Source: Monoplex corrugatus
Taxonomy: Eukaryota; Mollusca; Gastropoda; Littorinimorpha; Ranellidae
Direction of reading: 5' to 3'
DNA length: 64,000 nucleotides
NCBI GenBank assembly: GCA_030674185.1
Contig: JAPXFY010000018.1
Location: 51,570,255-51,634,254, forward strand
Within the stretch, counting starts at the first letter, position 1. Each line of letters starts with the position of its first letter. This document shows, piece by piece, positions 32,264 through 42,822 of this stretch. The notes beneath the pieces are model-generated. The model saw only the letters and a program-made list of their open reading frames with translations. It made no database searches and was not told the DNA's origin. The translations under genes and the position numbers were made by a program.

Positions 32264-33420
32264 ATGGGGATGCCGGGGTCTCTTTCAGTACAAATAGTAT
32301 CCCCACCTTCTGAAAGTTCTGTGCTAGAAAGTTCCTCTTTTCTGTCACTTTCTTTGTTTCTGCCTTGTTCCTTTGCTTTCTGTCATTTTTTCCTATCATT
32401 TTCTGCCTTGCTGGTCCATTCACCTGTATGTGTTTGATAAAATCTTACATACGTCCTCTTAGTATTGACAGTTGGATAATATATTAAGTGCATTTTTGGC
32501 TGTAGGGAAATGAGATGCAGAAATAATTTTAAATGATTTAGGCCCGTTTTCATTTATATGTTTTAGTGACCTTACTTATGTATAACTTTGTATTCAGGTA
32601 TATTTTTTAAATCCCCTGTGTGATAAATTGGACGGAGTAGTCAACGCCAGGGGCATCACCTTAAATTACGTGCGCGAATGCATTGAAACACTTAATTTTC
32701 TTTTCCTTTTTTTCCTGTATTTGTTTGTATTTGTATTTGTTGTACAGGGGAGTGCAAAAGTAGGTATACAGTAAGTATCACATCATTATTATAATGCTTA
32801 GTTGATTGAAATTATTAGCACATTAAGTTAGTTGGCCTTGTTTTTGATATTTTCAATGTCATTAATTATATTTTATTGTAACTAGTAATATGCATGTACT
32901 TTTATCCTAACTTTTAATTTTTTGTATTTTTTGCAGGCAAAGCGGCAATTTGATTTAGATCTAAGCGGCAATTTAATTTAACCATGGCTGGTAATCTGAC
33001 AGACGAGAAGCGCAGACGGATTTTAAAACAATACTGGAAGACAGATGGACTTCTTTTTGGGGGGATGTGTAAAGGAAATGGTTTTCGCAGTTCATCTTGC
33101 AGGCTTGTCAAGAAATTGATGCGGATAAAGATCTTTGTGCTAGAGTGTGCATGAGTGTCCGCTCTCATTAGAGGAGTGTGTGAATACCGACGACAAGCAG
33201 TTTGAGTATCTGAGGGATTAAGCTGTGCTTGTTATTACATGTATATGCAATATTCATTTGTTTGTATAATAAATGCAATGAGTATTGTATGTGTTTTCTT
33301 TTTTCATAACTGTATACCTACTTTTGCGCCCCCTGTATATGATTTGAAACGAGCATAGCTCTGATATCGCTCTACGTAGTCGCCTGGGCTTTAAACAAAA
33401 ATAACAATAACAATAACAAT
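32264..33420 (-). repeat. Dispersed ~620-bp repeat family, copy D, split by a mariner-like element
   Basis: 32264-32742 and 33338-33420 are the two halves of one minus-strand copy (GGGGATGCCGGGGTCTCTTT, AAATCCCCTGTGTGATAAAT, then GTCGCCTGGGCTTTAAAC). The break at TGTA/TATG is filled by the element at 32745-33335. Confidence 0.85.
32745..33335 (+). mobile_element. Mariner-derived MITE (internally deleted)
   Basis: A 591-bp element flanked by TA on both sides (32743-32744 and 33336-33337). It has ~30-bp terminal inverted repeats sharing GCAAAAGTAGGTATACAGT. Inside, ATG at 32984 opens MAGNLTDEKRRRILKQYW, resembling a mariner transposase N-terminus. One frame over comes MDFFLGGCVKEMVFAVH, resembling the DFFLWG...V block at the third catalytic Asp. 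In the third frame comes EIDADKDLCARVC, and near 33180-33220 EECVNTDDKQFEYLRD plus stop, like the transposase C-terminus. Most of the transposase, including the first two catalytic Asp regions, is deleted, so it cannot be autonomous. Confidence 0.85.
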
Positions 33421-33754
33421 CCTCCTTATCAGCAATGGGGTCCAGACGGATCGAACGGGTCTCTTGAGACCAACCCTCTTTCTGCTGAAGCTTCTTCTTC
33501 ACCAAGGCCTTACGTTCTCTGATTTCTAACTACCTGTAAGCTCTCTTTCCACTTTATCTTTCTGTCATGGTCTCTTTTCCCCCTTTCTTTAATTAAATTA
33601 GAATTCTCTCTCTCTCTCTTTCTCTCTTTAATCGAACTTCCTCCTCCCTCGCTACAACCTCTCTCTCTCTTTCGCTTGAGCCTGTCTTAAGTCAAAGTTC
33701 CTTTTCCTTTTTTCTTTGATATCTCGCTTCATTCTTCTTGATTTCTCTGATTTA
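33421..33754. other. CT-rich spacer, no gene
   Basis: Pyrimidine-rich, with CTCTCTCT runs at 33605-33632 and 33660-33672. No coding sequence is recognised. Confidence 0.45.
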
Positions 33755-33945
33755 ACCCTTTGACTCCTGCACCTTGTCCACCAGCATCCTGCATTGTCAA
33801 TCATGCTAGGAAAGTAAAATCTTAACCCTTTGATTCCCTCTCCCTATCCACCAGCTTCCTGCAGGAAGCTAATGGATAGGGTGAGGGAGTCAAAGGGTTG
33901 AGTTTTTGCACTTAATGGATAAGGTGCCGGAGTCATAGGGCTAAG
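33755..33945. repeat. Palindromic CCCTTTGACTCCC element, near-complete copy
   Basis: Outer arm AACCCTTTGACTCCTGCACC (33755), inner arms CCCTTTGATTCCCTCTCCC and GGGTGAGGGAGTCAAAGGGTT, meeting at CCAGCTTCCTGCAGGAAGCT (about 33850-33870). The far outer arm GGTGCCGGAGTCATAGGG ends at 33942. Confidence 0.85.
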
Positions 33946-34214
33946 TCAGCGCTCTCCGTCATTTCTTAATGAGCCAGTGACGAATCGCACTGGTCCCTCG
34001 ACACTCGGACCTATCTGTGCCCCTAATGCAGAATCGTGTACCGGTATAGGAGTTAGTTTACGCCACAGTCGCTCCTCCTTTGCCTTTCATCTCTGACTCT
34101 TCACTTGAACTGCTTAACTTCTCTTTTGCCCACTAGGTAAACTCTTCCTTTGGTTGTTGGCAGCTTGGATCTCTAGGATTTAACCAAGTCCTACGCCGAG
34201 TTACGACAGTTCCA
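33946..34214. other. No gene seen
   Basis: Spacer with no recognisable feature. Confidence 0.4.
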
Positions 34215-34757
34215 TTAATTTAATCTAACTTATCCTATAATTAATCTAGCTTATCCTATTTTTGATCTAGCCTATCCTATGTTTAATCTAGCCTATCCTA
34301 TGTTTAATGTAGCCTATCCTATATTGAATCTAACCTATCCTATATTTAATCTACCTATCATGTATTTAATATAGCTTATCCTATATTTAATATAGCCTAT
34401 CTTATATTCAATCTAGCCTGTCCTATATTTAGTATAGCCTATCCTATATTTAATCTAGCCTGTCCTATATTTAGTATAGCCTATCCTTTTTAATCTAGCT
34501 GTCATATTAATGTAGCCTGTCCTATATTTAATCTAGCCTGTCCTATATTTAATCTAGCCTGTCCTATAATTAATCTAGCCTTCCTATGTTTAATATAGCC
34601 TGTCCTATATTTAATCTAGCCTATCCTATGTTTAATTCAGCCTATCCTATATTGGATCTACTTTATCCTATGTTTAATCTAGCCTGGACTATATATAATC
34701 TAGCCCATTCTATATTTAATCTAGCCTATCCTATATTTAATCTAGCCTATCCTGCAT
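34215..34757. repeat. ~21-bp minisatellite, left part
   Basis: Units of CCTATCCTATATTTAATCTAG, with CCTGTCC and TTTAGTATAG variants, about 25 copies. The array resumes at 35790 after the RTE-like insertion. ATCCTGCAT at 34749-34757 is repeated at 35790-35798. Confidence 0.93.
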
Positions 34758-35789
34758 GAAGAATTGACGAACCAGCTGGAGAGACTCAATGTTGATGGAA
34801 AAGATCTACGAATAATCAGAAATATGTACTGGGAACAAAAAGCTGCAATGAGAATATAAAACGATATAAGCTCTTTCCAAAACATCAAAAGAGGAACCAG
34901 ACAGGTTGTGTTTTGTCACCAGATCTGTTTTCACTTTACAGCGAAAACATCATGAAAAACCTAGAAGACCCTAGATTAAAGGTTGGAGGAAAAATGATAA
35001 ACAACATTCGATACGCAGATGACACCGTGCTAATTGCAGAAAAGGAAAGGGACCTACAAAACCTTGTGAATAGAAGAGAAATAGAAAGCAAAGGTAAGGG
35101 GTTGGAACTAAACAGCAGGAAGACTGAAGTCATGGTGATCAGTAAAAAACATGAAATCCTCTCATGCAAAATAACAGCAAACGACACGACCCTGACACAG
35201 GTTGATAAGTTTAAATACCTGGGAACGATACATTTCATGAGACGGCAGATGCACATCAGAAATAGACCGGCAGAATCGGCCAAGTCAAAACAGCATTCAA
35301 GAAGATGACAAGCATTCTTACCAACAAATGCCTATCAATTAACATCAGGAAGAGAGTTCTTGAATGTTATATAGAACCAATACTGTTTACGGTTGTGAGG
35401 CGTGGACAGTCAACAAACAAAGCCAGAACAAGATTGAGGCAGCTGAGATGTGGTTTCTGAGAAGAATGTTGAGAGTTCCATGGACAGCAAAGAAAACAAA
35501 CGGGACAGTCTTGACGAGGCAGACACAGGTAGATCATTCATAAGGAAGATTAGGAAAAGACAGGCAACATTTATAGGCCATTTTATGAGGAAAGGGGATT
35601 TGGAGCACCTGGTCACAACGGGAAAGCTGGAGGGAGAGCACCAGGTAGACCCAGGGAGAAAATACTAGATGGACTTGCAGAGTGGCTGAAGACAAGGAGG
35701 GTGGAAGAGATGCTTGAGGCAACAAGAGATAGAGACAGATGGAAGTCCATGATCACCAACGCCATGCGGCAGGGCACCTGATGATGATG
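34758..35789 (+). mobile_element. RTE-like LINE, 5' truncated, with target-site duplication
   Basis: The longest RTE-like copy here. It starts in the RT palm (LTNQLERLNVDGKDLRIIRN, then IKRGTRQ and, one frame over, VLSPDLFSLYSE). It continues with the catalytic IRYADDTVLIAEKERDL, the thumb motif LELNSRKTEVMVISKK and KFKYLGT. The C-terminal RRMLRVPWTAKKTNGTVL region and FIRKIRKRQATFIGHFMRK follow. Frameshifts near 34900 and 35300 and others kill it. The tail is (ATG)n. The 9-bp duplication ATCCTGCAT flanks it within the 21-bp satellite. Confidence 0.9.
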
Positions 35790-35835
35790 ATCCTGCATTT
35801 AATCTATCCTATCCTATATACATATAATCCTATAG
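35790..35835. repeat. ~21-bp minisatellite, right remnant
   Basis: ATCCTGCATTTAATCTATCC and CCTATATACATATAATCC continue the array interrupted by the LINE. Confidence 0.8.
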
Positions 35836-36489
35836 GAAGCTGGTAGATAGGGTGAGGGAGTCAAAAGGGTTAATTTTTTTAAAGTAAATTTTTGTAATTC
35901 AGATTAAAAACGCGGCAAACTCAAATTGTTTTTTTTTTTATTAAGTTTCGAATATGTGTATTAACATCAAAGGTACACACTCTCGTGTGTGCGCAAATGC
36001 AAACTGGCAAAGACAGTCGTCACCAGTCATCGGGTCATCTAAAGACGAAGGGCTCAAGTTAACAGGAAATGGGGGCGGGGAGGGGGGTGGTATAGGTGAG
36101 GTGGTGGAGTGGCGGGAGATTAGAGGCGAAGCTTTGGTTTTTCTAACATGGTTGACAATGCAGACTGCCGGTGGACAGGGAGCAGGAGTCAAAGGATTAA
36201 TCTCCACAAGGCCCTTGGCACACCTGATATGGCTACACGCTTAATACGAGTGGGTTAATCAGAACAATAATAAATAATATGTATTTGTAAAATGCATAAA
36301 AAACAACAACCCAACAACAACCCAAACTCACAATCCACCTTACATTATTTAATGGCTTACACAAGCAGTGCATAAGGGGGCGTCTATCACTTCATGGCAC
36401 TGGCTGTAATATTATTCATCACAGTAACTGTAAACGTGAATGTCATGTCACTTCATATCGTATCTGTGGTCACATACATACTCCACTTC
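35836..36489. other. Palindromic-element half-copies, otherwise no gene
   Basis: 35836-35872 (GGAAGCTGGTAGATAGGGTG then AGGGAGTCAAAAGGGTT) and 36149-36201 (TGGTTGACAATGCAGACTGC, AGCAGGAGTCAAAGGATTAA) are half-arms of the palindromic family. The rest shows no gene. Confidence 0.55.
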
Positions 36490-37345
36490 ACGATGGCTGA
36501 TGACACTTGAGTCGAAGTTGTCGGATAGGGTTAAGGAGCTAACGGCTAAAAGAAGAGCAGGGAATTGTAATTTAGGAGAAGGGAGCGAAAGGGTTAAGTT
36601 TTTACAGCTGGTGGATAGGGTGAAGATGTCAAAGGGTTAAAGAAGCGTAGTAAACGGGTAGATAAAATGAGGGAGTGAAAGGGTTAAGTTTTTACAACTG
36701 GTGGATAGAATGAAGGTGTCAAAGGGTTAAGGAAGAGCAGTAAACGGGTAGATAAAATGAGGGAGTGAAAGGGTTTATAATTTACAGCTGGTGGATAGGA
36801 TGAAGATGTCAAAGAGTTTTAAAAAAGGGTGAACAAAAGTGCTGGAAACTGGTAGATTAGATGAGGGAATCAAAAGGTTAAGATTGTGCAGCTGGTGGAT
36901 AGGGTGAAGGTGTCAAAGGGTTAAAAGAAAGCGCTGGAAACTGGTAGGTCAGATGACAGAATCAAAAACGAGTAAGATTGTGCAGCTGGTGGGTAGGGTG
37001 AGGGTGCCAAAGGGTTAAGAAAGTGCAGCAAACTGGTAGATGAGGGAGTCAAAAGGGTTAAGATTTTGCAGCTGGTGGATACGGTGAAGGTGTCAAAGGG
37101 TTAAAAAAAAAGTGCAGGAAACTGGTAGATAAGACGGAGTCAAAAAGATTACGATTGTGCAGCTGGTGGATAGGGTCAAGGTATAAGATGAGGGAATCAA
37201 AAGTTAGGTTTTCACAGCTGGTGGATAGAGTGAAGGTGCCAAAGGATTAAAGAAAGGCTGGAAACTGGTAGATAAAATGAGGGAATCAAAAGGGTTAAGA
37301 TTGTGCATTTGGTGGATAGAATGAAGGTGACAAAGGGTAGAAAAA
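36490..37345. repeat. Tandem expansion of one arm of the palindromic element, ~90-bp unit
   Basis: About nine units pair GCTGGTGGATAGGGTGAAGG, GTCAAAGGGTTAA, a ~25-bp spacer with AAACTGGTAGATAAAATGAG, and GGAGTCAAAAGGGTTAAG. Each unit consists of alternating arm pieces in direct orientation, so the dispersed foldback element has become a local satellite here. Confidence 0.9.
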
Positions 37346-37705
37346 AAGTACAAAATGAAAGAATGTTAGGACGATTTGACCATCGTCTTTCTTTCTTTTT
37401 CCGGCTCGGGTACAGGCGGTCGCAACATGTATGCCTTGGTGAAGAATGTTCGTCATTGATTATAGCAGTTTGATTGTATTCTGGCGTTCGGATATTGCAT
37501 ACAATGCTTTGTAGTACTGTCTATAAAGATAGTATAATATTGTTATAGGCTACTTGCTCATGTTAGTTGATTTGTTCAGACTAATGACAGTGATTGAGTT
37601 TTTATGATCTTGTTGATTGTTCAGTTGTTTTTGTTGTTTGGTGTTGTTGATTTCCCTTGACTCACGAGGAACCAAGGCTTCTATGTCTGTGCGCGGTCCA
37701 TTTAT
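37346..37705. other. No gene seen
   Basis: Spacer before the TG microsatellite, without recognised coding or repeats. Confidence 0.4.
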
Positions 37706-37710
37706 GTTTG

Positions 37711-37774
<64 letters not shown>

Positions 37775-37882
37775 CGTGCGTGTGTGTGTGTGTGTGTTGA
37801 CGGGTGTGTGTATGTATGTATATGTATGTGTGCGTACGTTTGCATATGTGAGTGAGCGCCTGCGAGAGAGAGAGAGAAGAGA

Positions 37883-37921
<39 letters not shown>

Positions 37922-38095
37922 AAGAGTGAGAGAGAAAGAGTGAGAGAGAAAATTGGGAAAGACAGAGAGAGAAAGAGAGAGAGATTGAGAGAGAGAAGAG
38001 AAGAGAGAGGGGGAGAGAGAATTGAGAAAGAGACAGAGAGAGAGAGAGAGAGAGACAGAAAGAAACAGAGACAGACAGAGAGAGAGAGAGGACAT
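37706..38095. repeat. (TG)n followed by (GA)n microsatellite
   Basis: TG run at 37713-37798, mixed TATG to 37850, then GA-rich sequence from 37863 to 38091. All overlapping ORFs are compositional. Confidence 0.95.
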
Positions 38096-38510
38096 TTGCA
38101 ACAAAAGAAGACATGCAAATCAAACAGACAGTGGTATGATTTTATATGGTCATAATATGCATGCATAGCGTAAACACTGAAAACACACACAGACACACAA
38201 ATACACACACACACACACGGACGTACGCTCACCCCACTTATCAAGGAAACAAATAAACAAAGAAAGAAAGAAACAGTCCCAGGCCCAGGCGTATGTGCAA
38301 CCGCACATGGTACATGAACAAAGAATGTTCTTGTACTCAAACAACAAGTAGGCAGTCGTTGACGACCGACACAGGCAATGGGATAGAACTGTCAAAAGGC
38401 CCGTTCATGCCTTAGCTACCGTGATGACCTCACTTTCGGTGCGTGTGGGTGTGCGTTGATGAGCCAAAAATGAATAGTGTAAAAGTAGATATATAGAAGC
38501 TGTGCAGAAA
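38096..38510. other. No gene seen, short (CA)n at 38184-38218
   Basis: Spacer with a short CA run and a GAAA-rich patch. No coding sequence is supported. Confidence 0.4.
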
Positions 38511-38514
38511 ATGT

Positions 38515-39060
38515 GCAGCAAAACACACACACAAGCGCGCAAAAACATACACACACCCAAAAAACAAGAAGCAAAACACACACATGCACGCACAAACATA
38601 CACACCCCCCCAAAAAAAAACAAGAAGCAAAACACACACACACACACACACGCGCGCGCGCACATACACACACCAAAAAAACAAGAAGCAAAACACACAC
38701 ACACACATGTATGCACAAATATACACACACCCCTAAAACAAGAAGCAACCAAACACACACACAACACAAACACCCCACACAAACACACACCCAAAAAAAA
38801 AGCAAGAAACACAAACACACACTACACACAAGACAACGCACACACACAGAACACATACAAACCCCCAAAACAACAACAACAACAAAAAACCCACACACAC
38901 AACCCCCCCCCCCCCCACCAAATCCCCGAAAAAAACAAGAAGGAAACACACACACACACACACACGCACATGCACATGCAACAAACACAATGCCCCAAAG
39001 CAAGAAGCAAACACACACACGCACGCACACATATACACACCAAAATTACACACACGCGCG

Positions 39061-39137
<77 letters not shown>

Positions 39138-39140
39138 GAG
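38515..39140. repeat. Higher-order (CA)n array with AAAACAAGAAGCAAAAC spacers
   Basis: CA tracts separated by AACAAGAAGCAAAACACAC at about 60-70 bp intervals (near 38563, 38620, 38679, 38739, 38938, 38999 and 39141). The final tract (39062-39135) is pure CA. The spacer phrase makes this a minisatellite built on a microsatellite. Confidence 0.93.
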
Positions 39141-39299
39141 AAAACAAGAAGCAAAACAAACAAAGGCAAACATTCGACGAGAATGTTGTGTTTAAAACAG
39201 AGAAAACGGCACAGAGGTGAGTAAATAAATAATCAAATCCGTCACTTGCCAAAATTAACACTGATTCCGAAAAATTCTCTCTCTCATGATGATGATTTT

Positions 39300-39570
39300 A
39301 ACCCTTTGACTCCCACACCCTATCTACCAACTGCAAAAACTTACCCCTTCTGACTTCTTCACACTATCCACTTTATACATATGTACATCCCTAATTCATA
39401 TTCCTGTGACACACGGTGGAAACTATTTTCTTCCGTGATAGAAACACTATTCCTTCCTGCAGGAAGCTGGTGGATAGGATGAGGGATTCAAAGGGTTAAG
39501 TTTTTGCTTTGCTAGCACTGTTGACAACGCATGATGCTGGTAGACATGGTGCAGGAGTCAAAGGGTTAAG
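39300..39570. repeat. Palindromic CCCTTTGACTCCC element split by ~110 bp
   Basis: AACCCTTTGACTCCCACACCC at 39300 and the complementary half TTCCTGCAGGAAGCTGGTGG to GCAGGAGTCAAAGGGTTAAG (39452-39569) are separated by unrelated sequence, so this copy carries an insertion or rearrangement. Confidence 0.75.
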
Positions 39571-39835
39571 CTATTTTAATTACGGAACAAATTTAAAATG
39601 CAAAAATTACCTACGCGTTAGAGGACGAAATTAAAATGAAAACTATCTCTGCCATGCTGATGATCTTATTAAACTGGTTGTTACGGAGCAAATCTAAAAT
39701 GAAAAATTGTCTCTGCCATGCTGGTGATTCCAGGCAACAGGTATTTTAGTAACGGAGCAAAATGTAAAATGAAAAATTATCTCTGCCATACTGATGGTTT
39801 TTACCTAAAAACCATCAGTTTGGCAGAGATTATTT
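39571..39835. repeat. ~80-bp tandem repeat ending in a hairpin
   Basis: Three units share GGAGCAAATCTAAAATGAAA and TCTCTGCCATGCTGATG (near 39585-39660, 39690-39725 and 39755-39800). The last runs into its own inverted copy. AATTATCTCTGCCATACTGA, then TGGTTTTTAC against AAAAACCATCAGTTTGGCAG, forms a ~25-bp stem with a ~5-nt loop at 39773-39831. Confidence 0.85.
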
Positions 39836-40374
39836 CTAACTACTATTATTTTTTTAAAACTATTTTCAACTATTTTTTTTAGCTGTTTTAAGTACACCGT
39901 ACTGGCCCTCTGTCGCTCCTTTTTTGGTATCTTTTACAAGTGGAATAATCTGTTGTTGAAATCATGGAAATGGGTGGCTATCAGTCATCAGAAATGTTGG
40001 ATACAAACTGTCTCCTGTCTACAGAAAAGTATTTGTCCTATTGTACATATATGGAAAAACGGACAATAGTTGTCTCATAACCTGACGGGTGAGGAGGTAG
40101 AGACCACACTACTCTCGAGTCAAGACAGTTAAATAAGTCTCAGTCCTCTCTTTCGCTACTTAATTAACCTTCCTCAACCCTGAACAAGACCAGGTACCCA
40201 TTCACAGTTGATCGGACTGGAGTTTGTATGTAACAAAGTTCCTCTACCTCCACGGTCCCAGCCCTACCCCCAAGTCAATCTCGAATTTTAGAGATTTAGT
40301 TTGATTATTTCTCCCTGAGATATGTGTGCCCCTTTGAATTCCTGCGTTGAAGTTAAAGAAAAAGGGACAGAGAA

Positions 40375-40378
<4 letters not shown>
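39836..40378. other. No gene seen
   Basis: Unique spacer. No recognised repeat, splice-supported exon or motif. Confidence 0.4.

Positions 40379-40416
<38 letters not shown>
40379..40416. repeat. (GA)n microsatellite
   Basis: Short GA run at the 3' end of the minus-strand SINE that follows. Confidence 0.95.
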
Positions 40417-40419
<3 letters not shown>

Positions 40420-40666
40420 ATTTTGATTTGATTTGGTTCAGGTTTTACGTCGACACCCACCTCAGGTGATATGGCCGACGGGGATAACCATCCCGGGGAA
40501 GTGGGGGAAGGGGAACCTATCTAATCCTATACTGACACCACCAGAACAACAATGATGTTAAGATGGGGCAGTGAGATGGCCAGTTTTAATATAGCGTACC
40601 CCGGGATTCGAACCCACAACCATTAGCATGTGAATCCGACGCTCAAACCAACTGAGCTATCGAGGC

Positions 40667-40670
<4 letters not shown>
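40417..40670 (-). repeat. tRNA-derived SINE (family S1), copy 1
   Basis: Minus-strand head: GATAGCTCAGTTGGTTTGAG (A box), ATGGTTGTGGGTTCGAATCC (B box), then a body with TCTGGTGGTGTCAGTATAGG and CACCTGAGGTGGGTGTCGAC, ending in CTGAACCAAATC. It is the same family as 41806-42065 in opposite orientation. GA arrays flank both sides. Confidence 0.88.
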
Positions 40671-40728
<58 letters not shown>

Positions 40729-40909
40729 TAGAAAGAGAGAGACAGAGACAGAATGAGACAGAGAGAATGAGACAGAGGGGAAAGAGAGAGAGAGAGGAGA
40801 GAGAAAGAGTAAGACAGAGAGCGTGAGAGTGAGAGAGTGAGACAGACAGTGTGAGAGAGAGAGAGAGAGTGAGAGAGAGGGTGTGTGTGTGTGTATGTGT
40901 GTGTGACAG

Positions 40910-40968
<59 letters not shown>

Positions 40969-40982
40969 GACAGAGACAGAGA
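40671..40982. repeat. (GA)n-rich microsatellite with a short TG run
   Basis: GA runs with GACA and GAAA steps, a TG run at 40881-40904, then pure GA to 40957. ORFs are compositional. Confidence 0.95.
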
Positions 40983-41592
40983 CTCAAACCCGCGCTGTCA
41001 GAGTAGAAGGCAAAAGCTCTACCTCCACGCCAACCGTTTCTTACACGCTAGCAGGCGATGTTTTAGCGAAATACGCTAGGTCAAAGCGTTTCTTTGTGCC
41101 AACTAGCGGCAAAGCGTGGCTAGGTATTCGCTAGGTAAGGCTAGGTAGCATCGAGAGGATTTCACCGGCGAGGTAAAGACGGCAGTCGTGCAAGTTGCCT
41201 TTGTGTTTGACGTCGACTCTGTCCTGTCTGTCATTGAGAAATATTCCTTTTCTTACATTGGACACAGCAGCAGGGAAGTTTCAGTCTTTTTCTAAAAATT
41301 TTTGTATCTGGTGTTTGTTTGTGGCCGAAAATTTGCGCTTGTGTTGTCTTGTTGTATTAAGTACGCGTTCGTATTCTTCTTTCGTGTTTTCTCTGGTTGC
41401 TGTGTACATGTACATTGGCTAAAATTTGTTTGTGCTTCGGATCCGTTTCACTGACAAGCTTTTTTCGTTTTTTACTTCGTTCTCGCCACTCGCTATCTCG
41501 CCACGTACGCGCGAGCGTTGCTACGTGTAAGAAAAGGTTCCAGTTGTCTTACATGACCACAGGCCTATACGACCAACAACAGCACTACAGAA
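40983..41592. repeat. Mostly unique, with one arm of a foldback-type element (41265-41400)
   Basis: 41273-41395 (GGAAGTTTCAGTCTTTTTCT, GGCCGAAAATTTGCGCTTGT, AAGTACGCGTTCGTATTC) aligns with the right arm of the inverted repeat at 59786-60208. The remainder shows no gene. Confidence 0.6.
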
Positions 41593-41690
41593 ACCTCTCT
41601 GAATAAAAACATTCTCACTACTGCAACATCTCTGAATAAAAACATTCTCACTACTGCAACCTTCTGAATAAAAACATTCTCCTCGAACAG
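41593..41690. repeat. 33-bp tandem repeat, 3 copies
   Basis: CTCTGAATAAAAACATTCTC plus ACTACTGCAAC, three units, the last partly degenerate. Confidence 0.9.
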
Positions 41691-41805
41691 ATCCCACAAT
41701 ACGGATCAAACTACTGTAGGGGTCATGACCCTGGTCTTCGTTTGTACGTCGCAGAATCCATGACTGGCACAAACGTGACGGGAAAGGGTACAACGCTTGG
41801 GGCCG

Positions 41806-42065
41806 GCCTCAGTAGCTCAGTTGGTTTGAGCGTCGGATTCACATGCTTATGGTTGTGGGTTCGATTTCCCGGGGGCTGCGCTACATTAAAACTGGGCCTT
41901 CTCACTGTCCCATCTTAACGTCATTGTAGTTCTGGTGGTGTCGGTATAGAATTAGATAGGTCCCACTTCCCCCCCCCCCCCCCCCCCCCCACTTCCCTGG
42001 GATAGTTATCCCCGTCGGCCATGCGCCATATCACCTGAGGTGGGTTTCGACGTAAAAACTGAACC
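41806..42065 (+). repeat. tRNA-derived SINE (family S1), copy 2
   Basis: Head CAGTAGCTCAGTTGGTTTGA (A box), ATGGTTGTGGGTTCGATTTC (B box), a body with GTTCTGGTGGTGTCGGTATA, a C-tract (41970-41990), CACCTGAGGTGGGTTTCGAC, and the end CTGAACCAAATCAATCAGTC. No acceptor stem pairing, so not a functional tRNA. Confidence 0.88.
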
Positions 42066-42409
42066 AAATCAATCAGTCAAACAACGCTTGTGTGTCAGCA
42101 GGTCAGGGTACTGATCCGTGTGTGGAAGTAGTGCTGTGACTGCTTCTTCTTCAAAATGGTTCCAGTCTATTGCTATTATTTTTTTTTTAATGAAAAATGA
42201 ACTTCTTTATCGTTCAGTACGACTCCTAAACGTTTTGTTGTTGTTAATAGACATATCGTTAACGAAGTTTTCCGTGATACTACTAGCAAATATCGTTTGT
42301 AATACTCTTCTACAGCTGCTGTCCGCTGGTGAAGGTGTGAACATCTAGAATAGTCAGCACCACTTGTATGGTAAAATCAGCCATAAACGGTGTTCGATCT
42401 TGTGATTTG
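42066..42409. other. No gene seen
   Basis: Unique spacer between the SINE and the 22-bp array. Confidence 0.4.
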
Positions 42410-42606
42410 TACAGTTGGAGAACTTGAGCATTGTTGGACACTTTGTTGGAAACTTGAGCATTTGGGTGATTGGATGGTTGGAGAACTTGAAACATTTTTG
42501 GAGATTTGAAGCTTTGGTCGGAGAACTTGAAGCATTTGGTTGGAGAACTTGAAGCATTAGGTTGGAGAACTTGAAGCATTTGGTTGGAGAACTTGAAGCA
42601 TTTGGG
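42410..42606. repeat. 22-bp minisatellite
   Basis: GGTTGGAGAACTTGAAGCAT units, about eight copies, the left ones degenerate. Short ORFs such as LQVLQPNASSSPT on the minus strand arise from it. Confidence 0.93.
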
Positions 42607-42679
42607 TTATGCAGCCGTTGTCTCTGGGCATGTAGTCGTCAGTTATGAATTGGGCTGCCATAGTTGTGAACTCTTTTGA

Positions 42680-42761
42680 AGTGGGATAAGTACTTGCAGC
42701 GACACAGGACAGATTCGTATGAAGGGCCATGATCACCAACGCCATGCAGCAGGGCACATGG

Positions 42762-42793
<32 letters not shown>

Positions 42794-42822
42794 GATGATG
42801 ATGATGATGATGATGATGATAA
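42680..42822 (+). mobile_element. RTE-like LINE 3' terminus with (GAT)n tail
   Basis: GTGGGATAAGTACTTGCAGC, GGGCCATGATCACCAACGCC and GCAGCAGGGCACATGGTGATG, then about 60 bp of (GAT)n. Only the last ~90 bp of the LINE is present. Confidence 0.85.

Noticed and set aside
32195..32437. Conserved frame MPGSLSVQIVSPPSESSVLE... in copies of the 620-bp repeat
   Set aside because: Similar frames appear in several copies, but shifts and stops differ between them and no known domain is seen; similarity follows from the shared repeat.
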